NCBI RefSeq assembly: GCF_900177725.1
Contig: NZ_FXAT01000001.1
Span: 620,001 to 684,000, forward strand
Length of the DNA: 64,000 nucleotides
Source of the DNA: Paraburkholderia susongensis
Lineage (GTDB): Bacteria > Pseudomonadota > Gammaproteobacteria > Burkholderiales > Burkholderiaceae
Reading direction: 5' to 3'
Shown here piece after piece: positions 16,395-25,323 of this stretch (positions are counted from its first letter, which is position 1; each line of letters opens with the position of its first letter). Below the pieces are notes generated by a model. The model worked only from the letters and a program-made list of their open reading frames with translations, did no database searches and had not been told where the DNA came from. Position numbers and translations under genes: made by a program.

Positions 16395-18020
16395 ATGGAA
16401 GCCCTGCCGGAAGCCCTGCTGCAAACGACCGCGCCTCAGCCGGTCGCGCCGCCGCCCCCGCTATTCAATTTCGCGCGCCATCTGTTCGAATTGAACGAGG
16501 CGCGCGCGAGCAAGCTCGTCTATATCGACGACACCAGTGCGACGACCTACGGCGAACTCGAAGAACGCGCGCGGCGCTGTGCCAGCGCACTGCGCACACT
16601 CGGCGTGCATCCCGAGGAACGTGTGCTGCTCGTGATGCTCGACACGGTTTCGCTGCCGGTCGCGTTTCTCGGCGCGCTCTATGCGGGTGTCGTGCCGGTC
16701 GTCGCGAACACGCTGCTCACGGCCGCCGACTATACGTACATGCTCACGCATAGCCATGCGCGAGCGGTGATCGTTTCGGAAGCCTTGCTGCCCACCGTCA
16801 CACAGGCGCTGGAGAGCATCGATCATGACGGCTGCCAGTTGATCGTTTCGCAGCCGAGGGCGCCCACAGACGCGCCGCCTGTTTCACCGCCGACCGCGCC
16901 ACATACCGCGCCACGCTTCGAAGACCTGCTCGACGCCACGGCACCCGCGCTCAAGGGCGCGGCGAGCAGCGGCGACGACATCGCGTTCTGGCTCTACTCG
17001 TCGGGCTCGACCGGCAAACCGAAGGGCACGGTCCACACGCATGCGAACCTGTACTGGACCGCCGAACTGTATGGGAAGCCGGTGCTCGGCATCGTGGAAA
17101 GCGACGTGGTGTTTTCCGCGGCCAAACTGTTCTTCGCGTACGGACTCGGCAATGCGCTGACCTTTCCGTTATCGGTCGGCGCCACCGCGATCCTGATGGC
17201 CGAGCGCCCCACCGCCGACGCGGTGTTCTCGCGCCTCGTGCGGCATCGTCCGAGCGTGTTCTACGGCGTGCCCACGCTCTACGCGAGCATGCTCGTCTCG
17301 CCGAATCTGCCCGCGCGCGCCGATGTCGCGATGCGCATCTGCGCCTCGGCGGGCGAGGCGCTGCCGCGCGAGGTCGGCGAGCGCTTCACCGCGCACTTCG
17401 GCGCCGAGATTCTCGACGGCATCGGCTCGACGGAAATGCTGCATATCTTCCTGTCGAATCGCGCGGGCGAAGTCGAATACGGCACGACCGGCCGGCCGGT
17501 GCCGGGCTACGAAGTCGAATTGCGCGACGAAGCCGGCCAGCCGGTGCCCGATGGCGAAGTCGGCGACCTGTACATCAAGGGGCCGAGCGCGGCGCTCATG
17601 TACTGGAGCAATCGCGAGAAGTCGCGCGCGACGTTTCTCGGCGAATGGATTCGCAGCGGCGACAAGTACCGGCGCCTCGCGAACGGCTGCTATGTCTACG
17701 CGGGCCGCAGTGACGACATGCTGAAAGTGAGCGGCCAGTACGTGTCGCCGATCGAAGTGGAAATGGTGCTCGTGGAGCACCCCGCCGTGCTCGAAGCGGC
17801 GGTGGTCGGCGTCGATCACGGCGGCCTCGTGAAGACGCGCGCGTTCGTCGTGCTGAAGCATGAGTTCGCGCCATCTGAGATACTTGCCGACGAACTGAAA
17901 GCCTACGTCAAGGAGCGGCTCGCGCCGCACAAGTATCCGCGCGATATCGTGTTCGCCGACGATCTGCCCAAGACCGCCACCGGCAAGATTCAACGCTTCA
18001 AGCTGCGCGAACAATCATAA
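16395..18020 (+). CDS. bclA: Benzoate-CoA ligase
   Basis: This ANL-family enzyme activates benzoate with ATP and CoA to benzoyl-CoA, the first step of the box pathway. The product has 541 aa, usual for the family, with GGAGGAGACAG before the start. Motifs seen are the phosphate loop YSSGSTGKPKG (about residue 200), the adenine motif DGIGSTEMLH, GRSDDMLKVSGQYVSP in the hinge region, and the catalytic Lys in KTATGKIQRF near the C-terminus. Its place next to boxR and boxCBA supports benzoate over other carboxylic acids. The hydrolase gene follows after 8 bp, so the two are co-transcribed. Confidence 0.92.
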   Translation: MEALPEALLQTTAPQPVAPPPPLFNFARHLFELNEARASKLVYIDDTSATTYGELEERARRCASALRTLGVHPEERVLLVMLDTVSLPVAFLGALYAGVVPVVANTLLTAADYTYMLTHSHARAVIVSEALLPTVTQALESIDHDGCQLIVSQPRAPTDAPPVSPPTAPHTAPRFEDLLDATAPALKGAASSGDDIAFWLYSSGSTGKPKGTVHTHANLYWTAELYGKPVLGIVESDVVFSAAKLFFAYGLGNALTFPLSVGATAILMAERPTADAVFSRLVRHRPSVFYGVPTLYASMLVSPNLPARADVAMRICASAGEALPREVGERFTAHFGAEILDGIGSTEMLHIFLSNRAGEVEYGTTGRPVPGYEVELRDEAGQPVPDGEVGDLYIKGPSAALMYWSNREKSRATFLGEWIRSGDKYRRLANGCYVYAGRSDDMLKVSGQYVSPIEVEMVLVEHPAVLEAAVVGVDHGGLVKTRAFVVLKHEFAPSEILADELKAYVKERLAPHKYPRDIVFADDLPKTATGKIQRFKLREQS

Positions 18021-18028
18021 GGTGATCC

Positions 18029-18901
18029 ATGCAGAACCCCGCTACCGCCGCTGCCCTTTCCACTGCTTGCGCCGCGAGCGAATTCGCCGAACTGCCGGCG
18101 AACGCATCGCACGGAGCGCTGCGCATCGAGTATCGCTGGGTCAATGAACAGGCGGGAAAAAAAGCGGGTGAAACAGGGGAAGACGCGCCGTTCGCGGTGT
18201 TCCTGCACGAAGGACTCGGCTCGGTCGCGATGTGGCGCGACTGGCCGCAAAGCCTATGCGAGCGGCTCGGCATGCGCGGGCTCGTCTATTCGCGCCCCGG
18301 CTATGGACTCTCGACACCGCGCGCGCATCACGTGAAATGGCCGGTCGATTTCATGACCGCGCAAGCACGCGATGTTCTCCCGGCACTGCTCGACGCGCTC
18401 GGGATCGGCATGCGGCAACGCAAGCGCATGTGGGTCATCGGCCATAGCGACGGCGGCTCGATCGCGCTGCTCTACGCGGCGCTCTATCCCGATGCGCTGG
18501 CGGGCGCGGTCGCCATTGCGCCGCATGTATTCGTCGAAGACATCTCCGTGCAGAGCATCGCCCAAACGAAGCAGCTTTACGAAACCACCGACCTGCGCGG
18601 CAAGCTCGCGCGCTATCACGCCGACGTCGATTCCGCGTTCTATGGCTGGAACGACATCTGGCTGAATCCCGCGTTCAGGCAGTGGTCGATCGTCGACGAA
18701 CTCGCGCCGATTCGCCGGCCGCTGCTCGCGATACAAGGCCGCGACGACAACTACGGCACGATGGCGCAGATCGACACGATCGTCACACGCGTGCCACATG
18801 CGCAACTCGTCAAGCTCGATGCCTGCGGGCACTCGCCGCATCGCGATGCGCCGGGCAAGCTCAATGACGCGATTGCGGCATTCATTGAGGCGCAGAGATG
18901 A
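18029..18901 (+). CDS. Alpha/beta hydrolase of the box cluster
   Basis: The product has 290 aa with an alpha/beta-hydrolase fold: oxyanion region FLHEGLGS, nucleophile elbow GHSDGG with Ser140, an acid in a GRDDNYG segment, and His in CGHSPH near the end. The triad is therefore complete. It starts 8 bp after benzoate-CoA ligase. Hydrolases of this type often sit in box clusters; possible roles are lactone or CoA-thioester hydrolysis of side products. The substrate cannot be read from the sequence. Confidence 0.85.
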   Translation: MQNPATAAALSTACAASEFAELPANASHGALRIEYRWVNEQAGKKAGETGEDAPFAVFLHEGLGSVAMWRDWPQSLCERLGMRGLVYSRPGYGLSTPRAHHVKWPVDFMTAQARDVLPALLDALGIGMRQRKRMWVIGHSDGGSIALLYAALYPDALAGAVAIAPHVFVEDISVQSIAQTKQLYETTDLRGKLARYHADVDSAFYGWNDIWLNPAFRQWSIVDELAPIRRPLLAIQGRDDNYGTMAQIDTIVTRVPHAQLVKLDACGHSPHRDAPGKLNDAIAAFIEAQR

Positions 18902-18928
18902 CCGCAGTGGTAACCGTAACCACAGCGG
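18902..18928 (+). terminator. Hairpin directly after the hydrolase stop codon
   Basis: CCGC-A-GTGGT (18902-18911) pairs with ACCAC-A-GCGG (18919-18928), one A/A mismatch, 7-nt loop. It begins one base after the stop codon. No T-run follows, so it may only stabilise the 3' end. Confidence 0.4.
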
Positions 18929-19055
18929 TAATCATAAGCCGCTCACCCCTTACACATTCTTCATAAAAATTACACGGATCGGCGATTATGCTGCGGCATC
19001 GCTGACCTCGGCACATCGATGCCCAGGCATCCCTTCCCCGTGCCGGAGACAGTGC

Positions 19056-19427
19056 ATGCTCTTCGTGTCGAAGCCGTTCCCGGCGTTCCGTGTGCCCACG
19101 AGCAAACGGCAACGCAAACGTTTGGCAAGCGCATTGGCCATCGTCTCGCTGTGCACGCTAAGCGCCGCATGCAGCAACGACGACAAACCCATCGACACGA
19201 ATACGATCAGCTCGACCGGGCAGCCAGCCGATAACGGCGGCAACCCCGGCGGCAACCCCTTTTCGACCGCGTCGCCGGCAAACCCCGCGCCGGCGACGCT
19301 CACGATTCAGACTCCCGCAGTCCCCGCATCCGGCGCCGATGGGTCGGCCTCACTGACGAGTTCACTGACCAACTCGTCGACGCCGTCAGCGCCGCTTGCC
19401 AGCCCCGTCATCCACACCGTGGATTGA
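19056..19427 (+). CDS. Small lipoprotein upstream of phospholipase C
   Basis: The product has 123 aa with GGAGA 7 nt before the ATG at 19056. Residues 10-37 form a basic-then-hydrophobic signal ending in lipobox Leu-Ser-Ala-Ala-Cys. The mature part is low-complexity, rich in Ser, Thr, Pro, Ala, Asn and Gly, with no fold I can name. It lies about 100 bp before a Tat-exported phospholipase C gene on the same strand, so it may be co-expressed. Confidence 0.65.
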   Translation: MLFVSKPFPAFRVPTSKRQRKRLASALAIVSLCTLSAACSNDDKPIDTNTISSTGQPADNGGNPGGNPFSTASPANPAPATLTIQTPAVPASGADGSASLTSSLTNSSTPSAPLASPVIHTVD

Positions 19428-19529
19428 GTTGCGCACCGCGCGCGGCGCCGGGCCTCTCTACGCGCGCGATGCCTCGTCACAGTGCATCTTCGCAGTGCAC
19501 TTTTCTCCATCGAAGATCAAGCCAAAACC

Positions 19530-21650
19530 ATGACCTCAAAAAATCGCCGTGATTTTCTGCGCTCGGCCGCGCAAGCCGCCGGTTCCTTCACCGCGTTGAG
19601 CATGCTGCCGCCGGGCATTCGCAACGCGCTCGCCATTCCGGCGAATAACCAGACCGGCACGATTCGCGACGTCGAGCACATCGTCGTGCTGATGCAGGAG
19701 AACCGCTCGTTCGATCATTACTTCGGCACGCTCAAGGGCGTGCGCGGTTTCGGCGACACGCGCGCGATCACCCTCGCGAACGGCCAGCCGGTGTGGTACC
19801 AGCCGCTCACCACCGATGCGGCCGGCGCGAATTACGTGCTGCCATTCCGCCCGAGCGCACCGAACCTCGGGCTGCAATTCCTGCAGGATCTCGCGCACGA
19901 CTGGGGCAGCACGCACGCCGCCTGGAACAACGGCCGCAACGATCAATGGGTGCCCGCGAAAGGCGCCACGACGATGGCCTACCTCACGCGCGACGACATC
20001 CCGTTTCACTATCAGCTCGCCGACGCCTTCACGATTTGCGACGCGTATCACTGCTCGCTGATGGGCCCGACCGATCCGAACCGCTACTACATGTGGAGCG
20101 GCTGGGTCGGCAACGACGGCAGCGGCGGCGGCCCGGTGATCGACAACTCCGAACTCGGCTACGGCTGGTCGACCTACCCCGAGGTGCTGCAAAACGCTGG
20201 CATCTCGTGGAAGATCTATCAGGACATGGGCAACGGGCTCGATGCGAACGGTTCGTGGGGCTGGACGCAGAACGCATACATCGGCAATTACGGCGACAAC
20301 TCGCTGCTCTACTTCAACCAGTATCGCAACGCGCAACCGGGCAATCCGCTCTACGACAACGCGCGCACCGGCACCAATGCGGCGAAGGGCGACGGCTATT
20401 TCGACATCCTCAAGCGCGACGTGCAGAACGACACGCTGCCGCAGGTGTCGTGGATCGTCGCGCCCGAAGCGTATTCCGAGCATCCGAACTGGCCGTCGAA
20501 TTACGGCGCGTGGTACATCGACCAGGTGCTGCAGATTCTCACGTCGAATCCCGAGGTGTGGAGCAAGACCGTGCTGCTCGTCAACTACGACGAGAACGAC
20601 GGCTTCTTCGATCACATCGCGGCGCCGTTCGCGCCCGCGTCGAACGCAAACGGCCTGTCGACCGTCGACACGACGCACGAAATCTATCCGGGCGACGCGA
20701 AGACGCCCGCCGCTCCGTACGGGCTCGGCCCGCGCGTGCCGATGCTCGTGGTCTCGCCGTGGTCGAAGGGCGGCTACGTCTGCTCGGAACTGTTCGACCA
20801 TACTTCGGTGATCCGCTTCATCGAAAAGCGCTTCGGCGAGCATCACGACCTCGGTGAATCGAACATCACGCCGTGGCGTCGCGCGGTATGTGGCGACCTG
20901 ACTTCGGCGTTCAACTTCAGCAATCCGAACGCTGCGCTGCCGTCGCTGCCGAGCACGACCCCCTACGTGCCGCCCGATCAGAACCGTCATCCGGACTACG
21001 TGCCGCAGCCGCCCGCCGCTCAGGCGGTGCCGAAGCAGGAGCCCGGCGTGCGCCCCGCTCGCGCGTTGCCCTACGAACTGTTCGTGCGCGCCGACGCAGG
21101 CTCGAACGGCACGCTGACGATGCGCTTCATCAATACGGGGCGTACGGGCGCCGTGTTCCTCGTCTACAACGCGAATAGCACCGACGCGCCGCGCACCTAT
21201 ACGGTCGAAGCCGGCAAGCGCCTGCACGACGCGTTGCCGCTCAATGCGGACGGCAGCTACGATTTCACCGTGCACGGGCCGAACGGTTTCCTGCGCCGCT
21301 TCGCGGGCAAGGCCGTCGCGCGCAACAACTGGTGGAGTGGCAAGGACACGGCGCGTCCGGATATCGCCGAGGGTTACGACGTCGCCAACGGCAACCTGCA
21401 ACTGCGCCTCGAAAACGTCGGCAGCGCGCGTTGCCAGTTCACGATCGTCAATGCGTACGATCCGGGCAACGTCATCACGCATTCAGTGCGTGGTGGCGAT
21501 ACCGACCCGTTGTACCTCGACCTGCGCAACGCGCACGGCTGGTACGACCTGGCGATCACGGTCGACACGGATGCGTCGTTTGCGCGACGCCTCGCCGGCC
21601 ACGTGGAAACCGGCCAGAGCAGCATGAGCGATCCGGCCTTGGGTAGCTAA
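19530..21650 (+). CDS. Phosphocholine-type phospholipase C, Tat-exported
   Basis: The enzyme hydrolyses phosphatidylcholine or similar lipids outside the cytoplasm. The product has 706 aa from the ATG at 19530, which puts the twin-arginine motif NRRDFLRSA at the N-terminus; the longer ATG at 19482 would displace it. The catalytic segment EHIVVLMQENRSFDHYFGT (about residues 50-70) is the hallmark of this acid-phosphatase-superfamily group, with VNYDENDGFFDH further on. Two C-terminal beta-domains (about 520-600 and 610-700) match the DUF756 repeats of PlcN/PlcH enzymes. The stop codon lies within a 15-bp tandem duplication. Confidence 0.93.
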   Translation: MTSKNRRDFLRSAAQAAGSFTALSMLPPGIRNALAIPANNQTGTIRDVEHIVVLMQENRSFDHYFGTLKGVRGFGDTRAITLANGQPVWYQPLTTDAAGANYVLPFRPSAPNLGLQFLQDLAHDWGSTHAAWNNGRNDQWVPAKGATTMAYLTRDDIPFHYQLADAFTICDAYHCSLMGPTDPNRYYMWSGWVGNDGSGGGPVIDNSELGYGWSTYPEVLQNAGISWKIYQDMGNGLDANGSWGWTQNAYIGNYGDNSLLYFNQYRNAQPGNPLYDNARTGTNAAKGDGYFDILKRDVQNDTLPQVSWIVAPEAYSEHPNWPSNYGAWYIDQVLQILTSNPEVWSKTVLLVNYDENDGFFDHIAAPFAPASNANGLSTVDTTHEIYPGDAKTPAAPYGLGPRVPMLVVSPWSKGGYVCSELFDHTSVIRFIEKRFGEHHDLGESNITPWRRAVCGDLTSAFNFSNPNAALPSLPSTTPYVPPDQNRHPDYVPQPPAAQAVPKQEPGVRPARALPYELFVRADAGSNGTLTMRFINTGRTGAVFLVYNANSTDAPRTYTVEAGKRLHDALPLNADGSYDFTVHGPNGFLRRFAGKAVARNNWWSGKDTARPDIAEGYDVANGNLQLRLENVGSARCQFTIVNAYDPGNVITHSVRGGDTDPLYLDLRNAHGWYDLAITVDTDASFARRLAGHVETGQSSMSDPALGS

Positions 21651-21665
21651 GCCTTGGGTAGCTAA
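21636..21665. repeat. Perfect 15-bp tandem duplication across the phospholipase stop codon
   Basis: GCCTTGGGTAGCTAA occurs twice back to back (21636-21650 and 21651-21665). The first copy ends in the stop codon TAA, and because 15 is a multiple of 3 the second copy supplies an in-frame backup stop. Confidence 0.9.
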
Positions 21666-21724
21666 TCTGGGCAACCAAGTCCGGGGCAACCAGGCCTCGA
21701 ACCAATGCTGCTGTTTCCGTAAAA

Positions 21725-21764
21725 GCAACGGCCGCTGCGTCCGATCACACGCAGCGGCCGTTGC
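21725..21764. terminator. 16-bp bidirectional terminator hairpin
   Basis: GCAACGGCCGCTGCGT (21725-21740) pairs perfectly with ACGCAGCGGCCGTTGC (21749-21764) over an 8-nt loop. On the minus strand TTTT follows. It lies between the converging phospholipase gene and the small minus-strand gene ending at 21806. Confidence 0.85.
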
Positions 21765-21805
21765 CTTGAAGCGCTCTGGCGAGCCTGAAAATACCGCGCG
21801 ACCGC

Positions 21806-22186
21806 TTACGATTCGAAATCGAGCCCGCCGATCAACGCAACCGGCTCGCCCTGCGTGTGCGTGAGGAAATCGAGTTCGCGCGCCTGAGTCCATGCATTGA
21901 GCTTGCGTGGCAGCGCCGCGAGATACCGGGTAAAGCGCGCCGACCCTTGCTCGCCCATCAGCCTTTCGATTTCATCGCCGTCCCAGGTCAGATACAGATT
22001 CAGCGGATGCGGGTAATGGCCGAGTTCTTCGAGCGGCGCCGCATGAATCCGCACACGGGTGGGGTGCCCGTGTCCGCCGTACGGCAGCACTTCGGTATGC
22101 ACGGTCTTCGCGAAACATGCAGCGATCGCCTCGGCGATGCGAGGCGCGAACTCCTTGTCGAAACGAACTGCACTTTCTGGACGCAT
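21806..22186 (-). CDS. Small conserved-looking hypothetical protein
   Basis: The product has 126 aa, soluble, with no signal peptide or membrane helix. The composition (balanced charge, Trp, several His, a PHPLNLYLTWDGDEIERLM core) looks like a folded cytoplasmic protein. It may be one of the small DUF proteins restricted to Burkholderiaceae (DUF5594 is my guess), but I cannot confirm that. It stands alone with a strong terminator downstream, so it is probably its own transcription unit. Confidence 0.65.
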   Translation of the reverse strand: MRPESAVRFDKEFAPRIAEAIAACFAKTVHTEVLPYGGHGHPTRVRIHAAPLEELGHYPHPLNLYLTWDGDEIERLMGEQGSARFTRYLAALPRKLNAWTQARELDFLTHTQGEPVALIGGLDFES

Positions 22187-22334
22187 CCAGGTCTCCGATG
22201 TATTGCGTAATGTGATCGATCATCGTAGCACGCGGGTCTGCCGGTGCTTGCCGGTGCCCGGCAGCATCCGCTCTGCCCGTCCACCACGTCGGCCCGAACG
22301 CAGCAGTATCGGCATTCAGCTTCGGCTTCCTCAC

Positions 22335-23996
22335 TCAACTTTTCCCGGCCAGCGTGTCCGCGTTCTGCGTCACCGCCTCGCGCAACGCCTTGCGGATCAC
22401 CTTGCCGGTCGCCGTCAGCGGCAGGTTCTCGACAAAGCGGATTTCGCGCGGATACTCGTGCGCGGCGAGGCGCGTCTTCACGTGCTGCTGGATCTCGCGC
22501 ACGAGCGCATCGTCGCCGACGAAGCCCGCTTTCAGCACGACGAACGCCATCACGATTTCGGTGCGCTCGCGATCCGGCGCACCGATCACGGCCGCCATCG
22601 CCACCGCCGGATGACGCAGCAGCGAGTCTTCGATCGACGCCGGCCCGATCCGGTAGCCGGCGCTCGTAATCACGTCGTCGCCGCGGCCGACGAAGCGGAT
22701 GAAGCCGTCCGCGTCGCGCGTGCCGAGATCGCCGGTCAGCAGGAATTCGCCGCGGAATTTTTCGCGCGTCGCCGCTTCGTTGTGCCAGTAGCCGAGGAAC
22801 ATCACCGGATCGGGCGCGGCCACCGCGATATCGCCGATCACACCGGGCGGCACTTCGTGGCCGTGCGCATCGACGATCGCAACGCGATGCCCGGGCACCG
22901 CGCGCCCGATCGCACCAAAGCACGGCTCGAACAGCGCCGCGCATGACGACACCACGACGTTGCACTCGGTCTGCCCATAGAACTCGTTGATCGTCACGCC
23001 GAGCGCCTCGCGGCCCCAGCCGATCAGTTCCTCGCCGAGCGATTCGCCGCCGCTCGCGACCGAGCGCAACGCGAGGCGCAGACCGGCGGGACGCTCGACG
23101 CCGCGCATCATCTTCAGCGCGGTCGGCGGCAGGAACGCATGCGAGACCGCGTGACGCGCCATCAGGTCGAACGCGGCGTGACCGTCGAATTTCGCGAAGC
23201 GGCGCGCCAGCACCGCGACGCCGTGATGCCACGACGGCAGCAGCACGTCGAACAGGCCGCCGATCCACGCCCAATCCGCGGGCGTCCACATCAGTGTCGC
23301 GTGCGCGGGGAAGCCCTGCTGCGACATCTCGACGCCGGGCAGATGCCCGAGCAAGACACGGTGCCCGTGCAGCGCGCCCTTCGGTTTGCCGGTCGTGCCC
23401 GAGGTATAGATGATGATCGCGGGATCGTCCGCGCTGGTATCGACCGGCGTGAAATCGACGGGAGCCTCGTTCAGCGCACGCCAGAACGAGCGCACGGGCG
23501 CGGGCGATGCTTCGTCATCCTGTTCGATATCGACGCTGAACACGTGCCGCAAGGCCGGTAACGCGCCGCGGATTTCGTCGATCTTCCGCACGCCGGCCTG
23601 ATCGGTAATCAGCGCGAGCGCGCCGCTATCGCCGAGCCGGTGCTCGATCGCGTCGACGCCGAACAGCGCGAAAAGCGGCACGGCGACGAGGCCCGCCTTG
23701 TACGCGGCAAGATGCGCGATGGCCGTTTCGATCGATTGCGACAGGAAGATGCCGATGCGGTCGCCACGTTGCGCGCCCGATGCCTGCAACGCATTCGCGA
23801 AGCGGTCGGACAGCGTTTTCAATTCGTCGAACGTATAGCGCGTGGCGCGGCCGTCGGCGTCTTCGTAGATCAGCGCGAGACGGCCCGAGCCGTCGGCCCA
23901 TTTATCGCAGGAGTCGACGCCGATGTTGTAGCGCGCCGGAACGCGCCACGTGAAGTTCGATGTGAGCGAATCGTAAGTCTGACCGTCGAGGTTCAT
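22335..23996 (-). CDS. Acyl-CoA synthetase (AMP-forming)
   Basis: The enzyme activates a short- to medium-chain carboxylate with ATP and CoA. The product has 553 aa from the ATG at 23996, supported by AAGGAGA upstream. Motifs seen are the phosphate loop YTSGTTGKPKG, the NEFYGQTECN adenine motif, the GDLGTRDADGFIRFVGRGDD hinge and the catalytic Lys in LPLTATGKVIRK. It resembles the acetyl-CoA-synthetase-like medium-chain group more than benzoate ligases. It lies 2.4 kb from a pim-like beta-oxidation operon and may supply it, but it is a separate transcript on the opposite strand. Confidence 0.88.
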   Translation of the reverse strand: MNLDGQTYDSLTSNFTWRVPARYNIGVDSCDKWADGSGRLALIYEDADGRATRYTFDELKTLSDRFANALQASGAQRGDRIGIFLSQSIETAIAHLAAYKAGLVAVPLFALFGVDAIEHRLGDSGALALITDQAGVRKIDEIRGALPALRHVFSVDIEQDDEASPAPVRSFWRALNEAPVDFTPVDTSADDPAIIIYTSGTTGKPKGALHGHRVLLGHLPGVEMSQQGFPAHATLMWTPADWAWIGGLFDVLLPSWHHGVAVLARRFAKFDGHAAFDLMARHAVSHAFLPPTALKMMRGVERPAGLRLALRSVASGGESLGEELIGWGREALGVTINEFYGQTECNVVVSSCAALFEPCFGAIGRAVPGHRVAIVDAHGHEVPPGVIGDIAVAAPDPVMFLGYWHNEAATREKFRGEFLLTGDLGTRDADGFIRFVGRGDDVITSAGYRIGPASIEDSLLRHPAVAMAAVIGAPDRERTEIVMAFVVLKAGFVGDDALVREIQQHVKTRLAAHEYPREIRFVENLPLTATGKVIRKALREAVTQNADTLAGKS

Positions 23997-24364
23997 CGTG
24001 TCTCCTTGATGTCGTTTTTTATCGCTGCATGGCGCGCGATGCGTGGCCGATGCGTAGCCGGGACGTGGCCGAGACGTGGCCGGGACGTGGCCCATTGCTT
24101 GCTGCGCATGCTCACACGCCGTGTGTTCTTCAGTTTAGCCCACGTCCCGGCGCCCTCCCCGACGCATCGCCGCGCTCTGCCGAATTCGCTACATACGACA
24201 TACTCCCGCCCAAATTCGCCTACACGCAGCGCCCGTCTCCACGTTTCGCGACAACTCCTGTGCGATTCGGGCCCTTTACGTCTGATCTGTGCCTCACGCG
24301 TCTAGCATCGATACACTGGTTCGGCGCGCATGTTGCGCCGCATGATCGTTTCTCCGGACAGCAT
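23997..24364. other. Divergent intergenic region with an 11-bp repeat array
   Basis: About 370 bp separate the acyl-CoA synthetase (minus) and the glycosyltransferase (plus). It holds the 11-bp repeat at 24038-24092 (listed separately). The part from about 24110 to 24300 is less GC-rich. I see no convincing promoter boxes or coding frame. Confidence 0.5.
24038..24092. repeat. 11-bp tandem repeat, 5 units
   Basis: Five contiguous units of consensus GRKRCGTGGCC: GATGCGTGGCC, GATGCGTAGCC, GGGACGTGGCC, GAGACGTGGCC, GGGACGTGGCC. It lies in a non-coding gap, about 40 bp upstream of the acyl-CoA synthetase start. Confidence 0.85.
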
Positions 24365-25231
24365 ATGCGCAAGACAAGATTTGCATCGTTCTGGCACGGC
24401 CCGGAACTCTCGCCCTACGAAATCGCCTGTCTGAATTCGTTCACGCTGTATGGCAGCGAGGTCGCGCTGTACAGCTATGGGCCGATCGCCAATCTGCCGC
24501 CAGGCGTGATCGCGAAAGACGCTCGCGAGATTCTGCCGCCCGACACGCTGAGCGATTTTGCGATTCACGGCGTGCCGTCGATCGCGCATTTCAGCGACTA
24601 CTTCCGCTTCGCGATGTTCACGAAGACCGACGAAATCTGGGTCGACACCGATCTGCTGCAGTTGCACGATTTCGACCTCAATGCGAAGGGCGATCTGATC
24701 GGCAAGGAAACGCCGACGAGCCTCTGCACGGCGATACTGCGGCTCGATCCCGACTCGCCGCGCCTGCGCGAACTGATCGAACGGGTCGAGGCGATGAAAG
24801 GGACCGAACTCAAGTGGGGCGACACTGGTCCGCGCCTGCTGACCGAGGTCTACGGCATCAAGGCGGGCTTGCCTGAAAGCCTCTTCTACCCCGTGCATTT
24901 CGACGACTACTACAAACCGTTCCTGCCGCGCCATTTCGACGAATGCGCGGCGCTGTGCTCCGACGCGTACACGCTGCACCTGTGGAACAACCGCGTGGTC
25001 AAGATGGGGCTCTTCAAGCGGATCGGGCCGCCCGCCGGTTCGTTCCTGCATCACGTGTTTGAGCAGACCGGCGCGAACAGCCAGTTTCGCGAGTTCTACC
25101 CGGCGAACGTGATGCAGACGATGATCGACAACGCGGTGCAGAAAGTCGGCAGCGATGAAGGCGTGCGCAAGCTGCTGCGCGTCGGCGTGCCGATGGTCAA
25201 GACCGCGATCGTGCGCAGATTCGGCGTATAG
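24365..25231 (+). CDS. Glycosyltransferase with DXD motif, orphan
   Basis: The product has 288 aa from the ATG at 24365; upstream in-frame sequence lacks conserved character. Residues 75-100 contain HFSDYFRFAMF and then IWVDTDLL with Asp94-x-Asp96, the DXD sugar-nucleotide/metal site of the GT32/alpha-1,4-glycosyltransferase group. A C-terminal YTLHLWNNRV segment matches the conserved HxWN of that group. No signal peptide or membrane helix is visible. It has no sugar-biosynthesis neighbours. Donor and acceptor are unknown; a surface polysaccharide or lipid is the usual target. Confidence 0.8.
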   Translation: MRKTRFASFWHGPELSPYEIACLNSFTLYGSEVALYSYGPIANLPPGVIAKDAREILPPDTLSDFAIHGVPSIAHFSDYFRFAMFTKTDEIWVDTDLLQLHDFDLNAKGDLIGKETPTSLCTAILRLDPDSPRLRELIERVEAMKGTELKWGDTGPRLLTEVYGIKAGLPESLFYPVHFDDYYKPFLPRHFDECAALCSDAYTLHLWNNRVVKMGLFKRIGPPAGSFLHHVFEQTGANSQFREFYPANVMQTMIDNAVQKVGSDEGVRKLLRVGVPMVKTAIVRRFGV

Positions 25232-25271
25232 ATGTAACCGGCACATCCGGCACGGCGGGCGCCACGCTTCG

Positions 25272-25323
25272 GCACGACACCTCAGCACGACGCTTCAGAA
25301 CGACACCTCAAGCGGCGCTTCCC
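25272..25323. repeat. 13-bp tandem repeat overlapping the LysR stop codon
   Basis: GCACGACACCTCA, GCACGACGCTTCA, GAACGACACCTCA and a degenerate fourth unit follow with period 13 from 25272. The TGA of the minus-strand LysR gene (25308-25310) lies in the third unit, so the array reaches into coding sequence. Confidence 0.75.

Noticed and set aside
19536..21482. 648-codon minus frame inside the phospholipase C gene
   Set aside because: Val/Arg/Ala-rich antisense frame; plus strand has Tat signal and catalytic motif.
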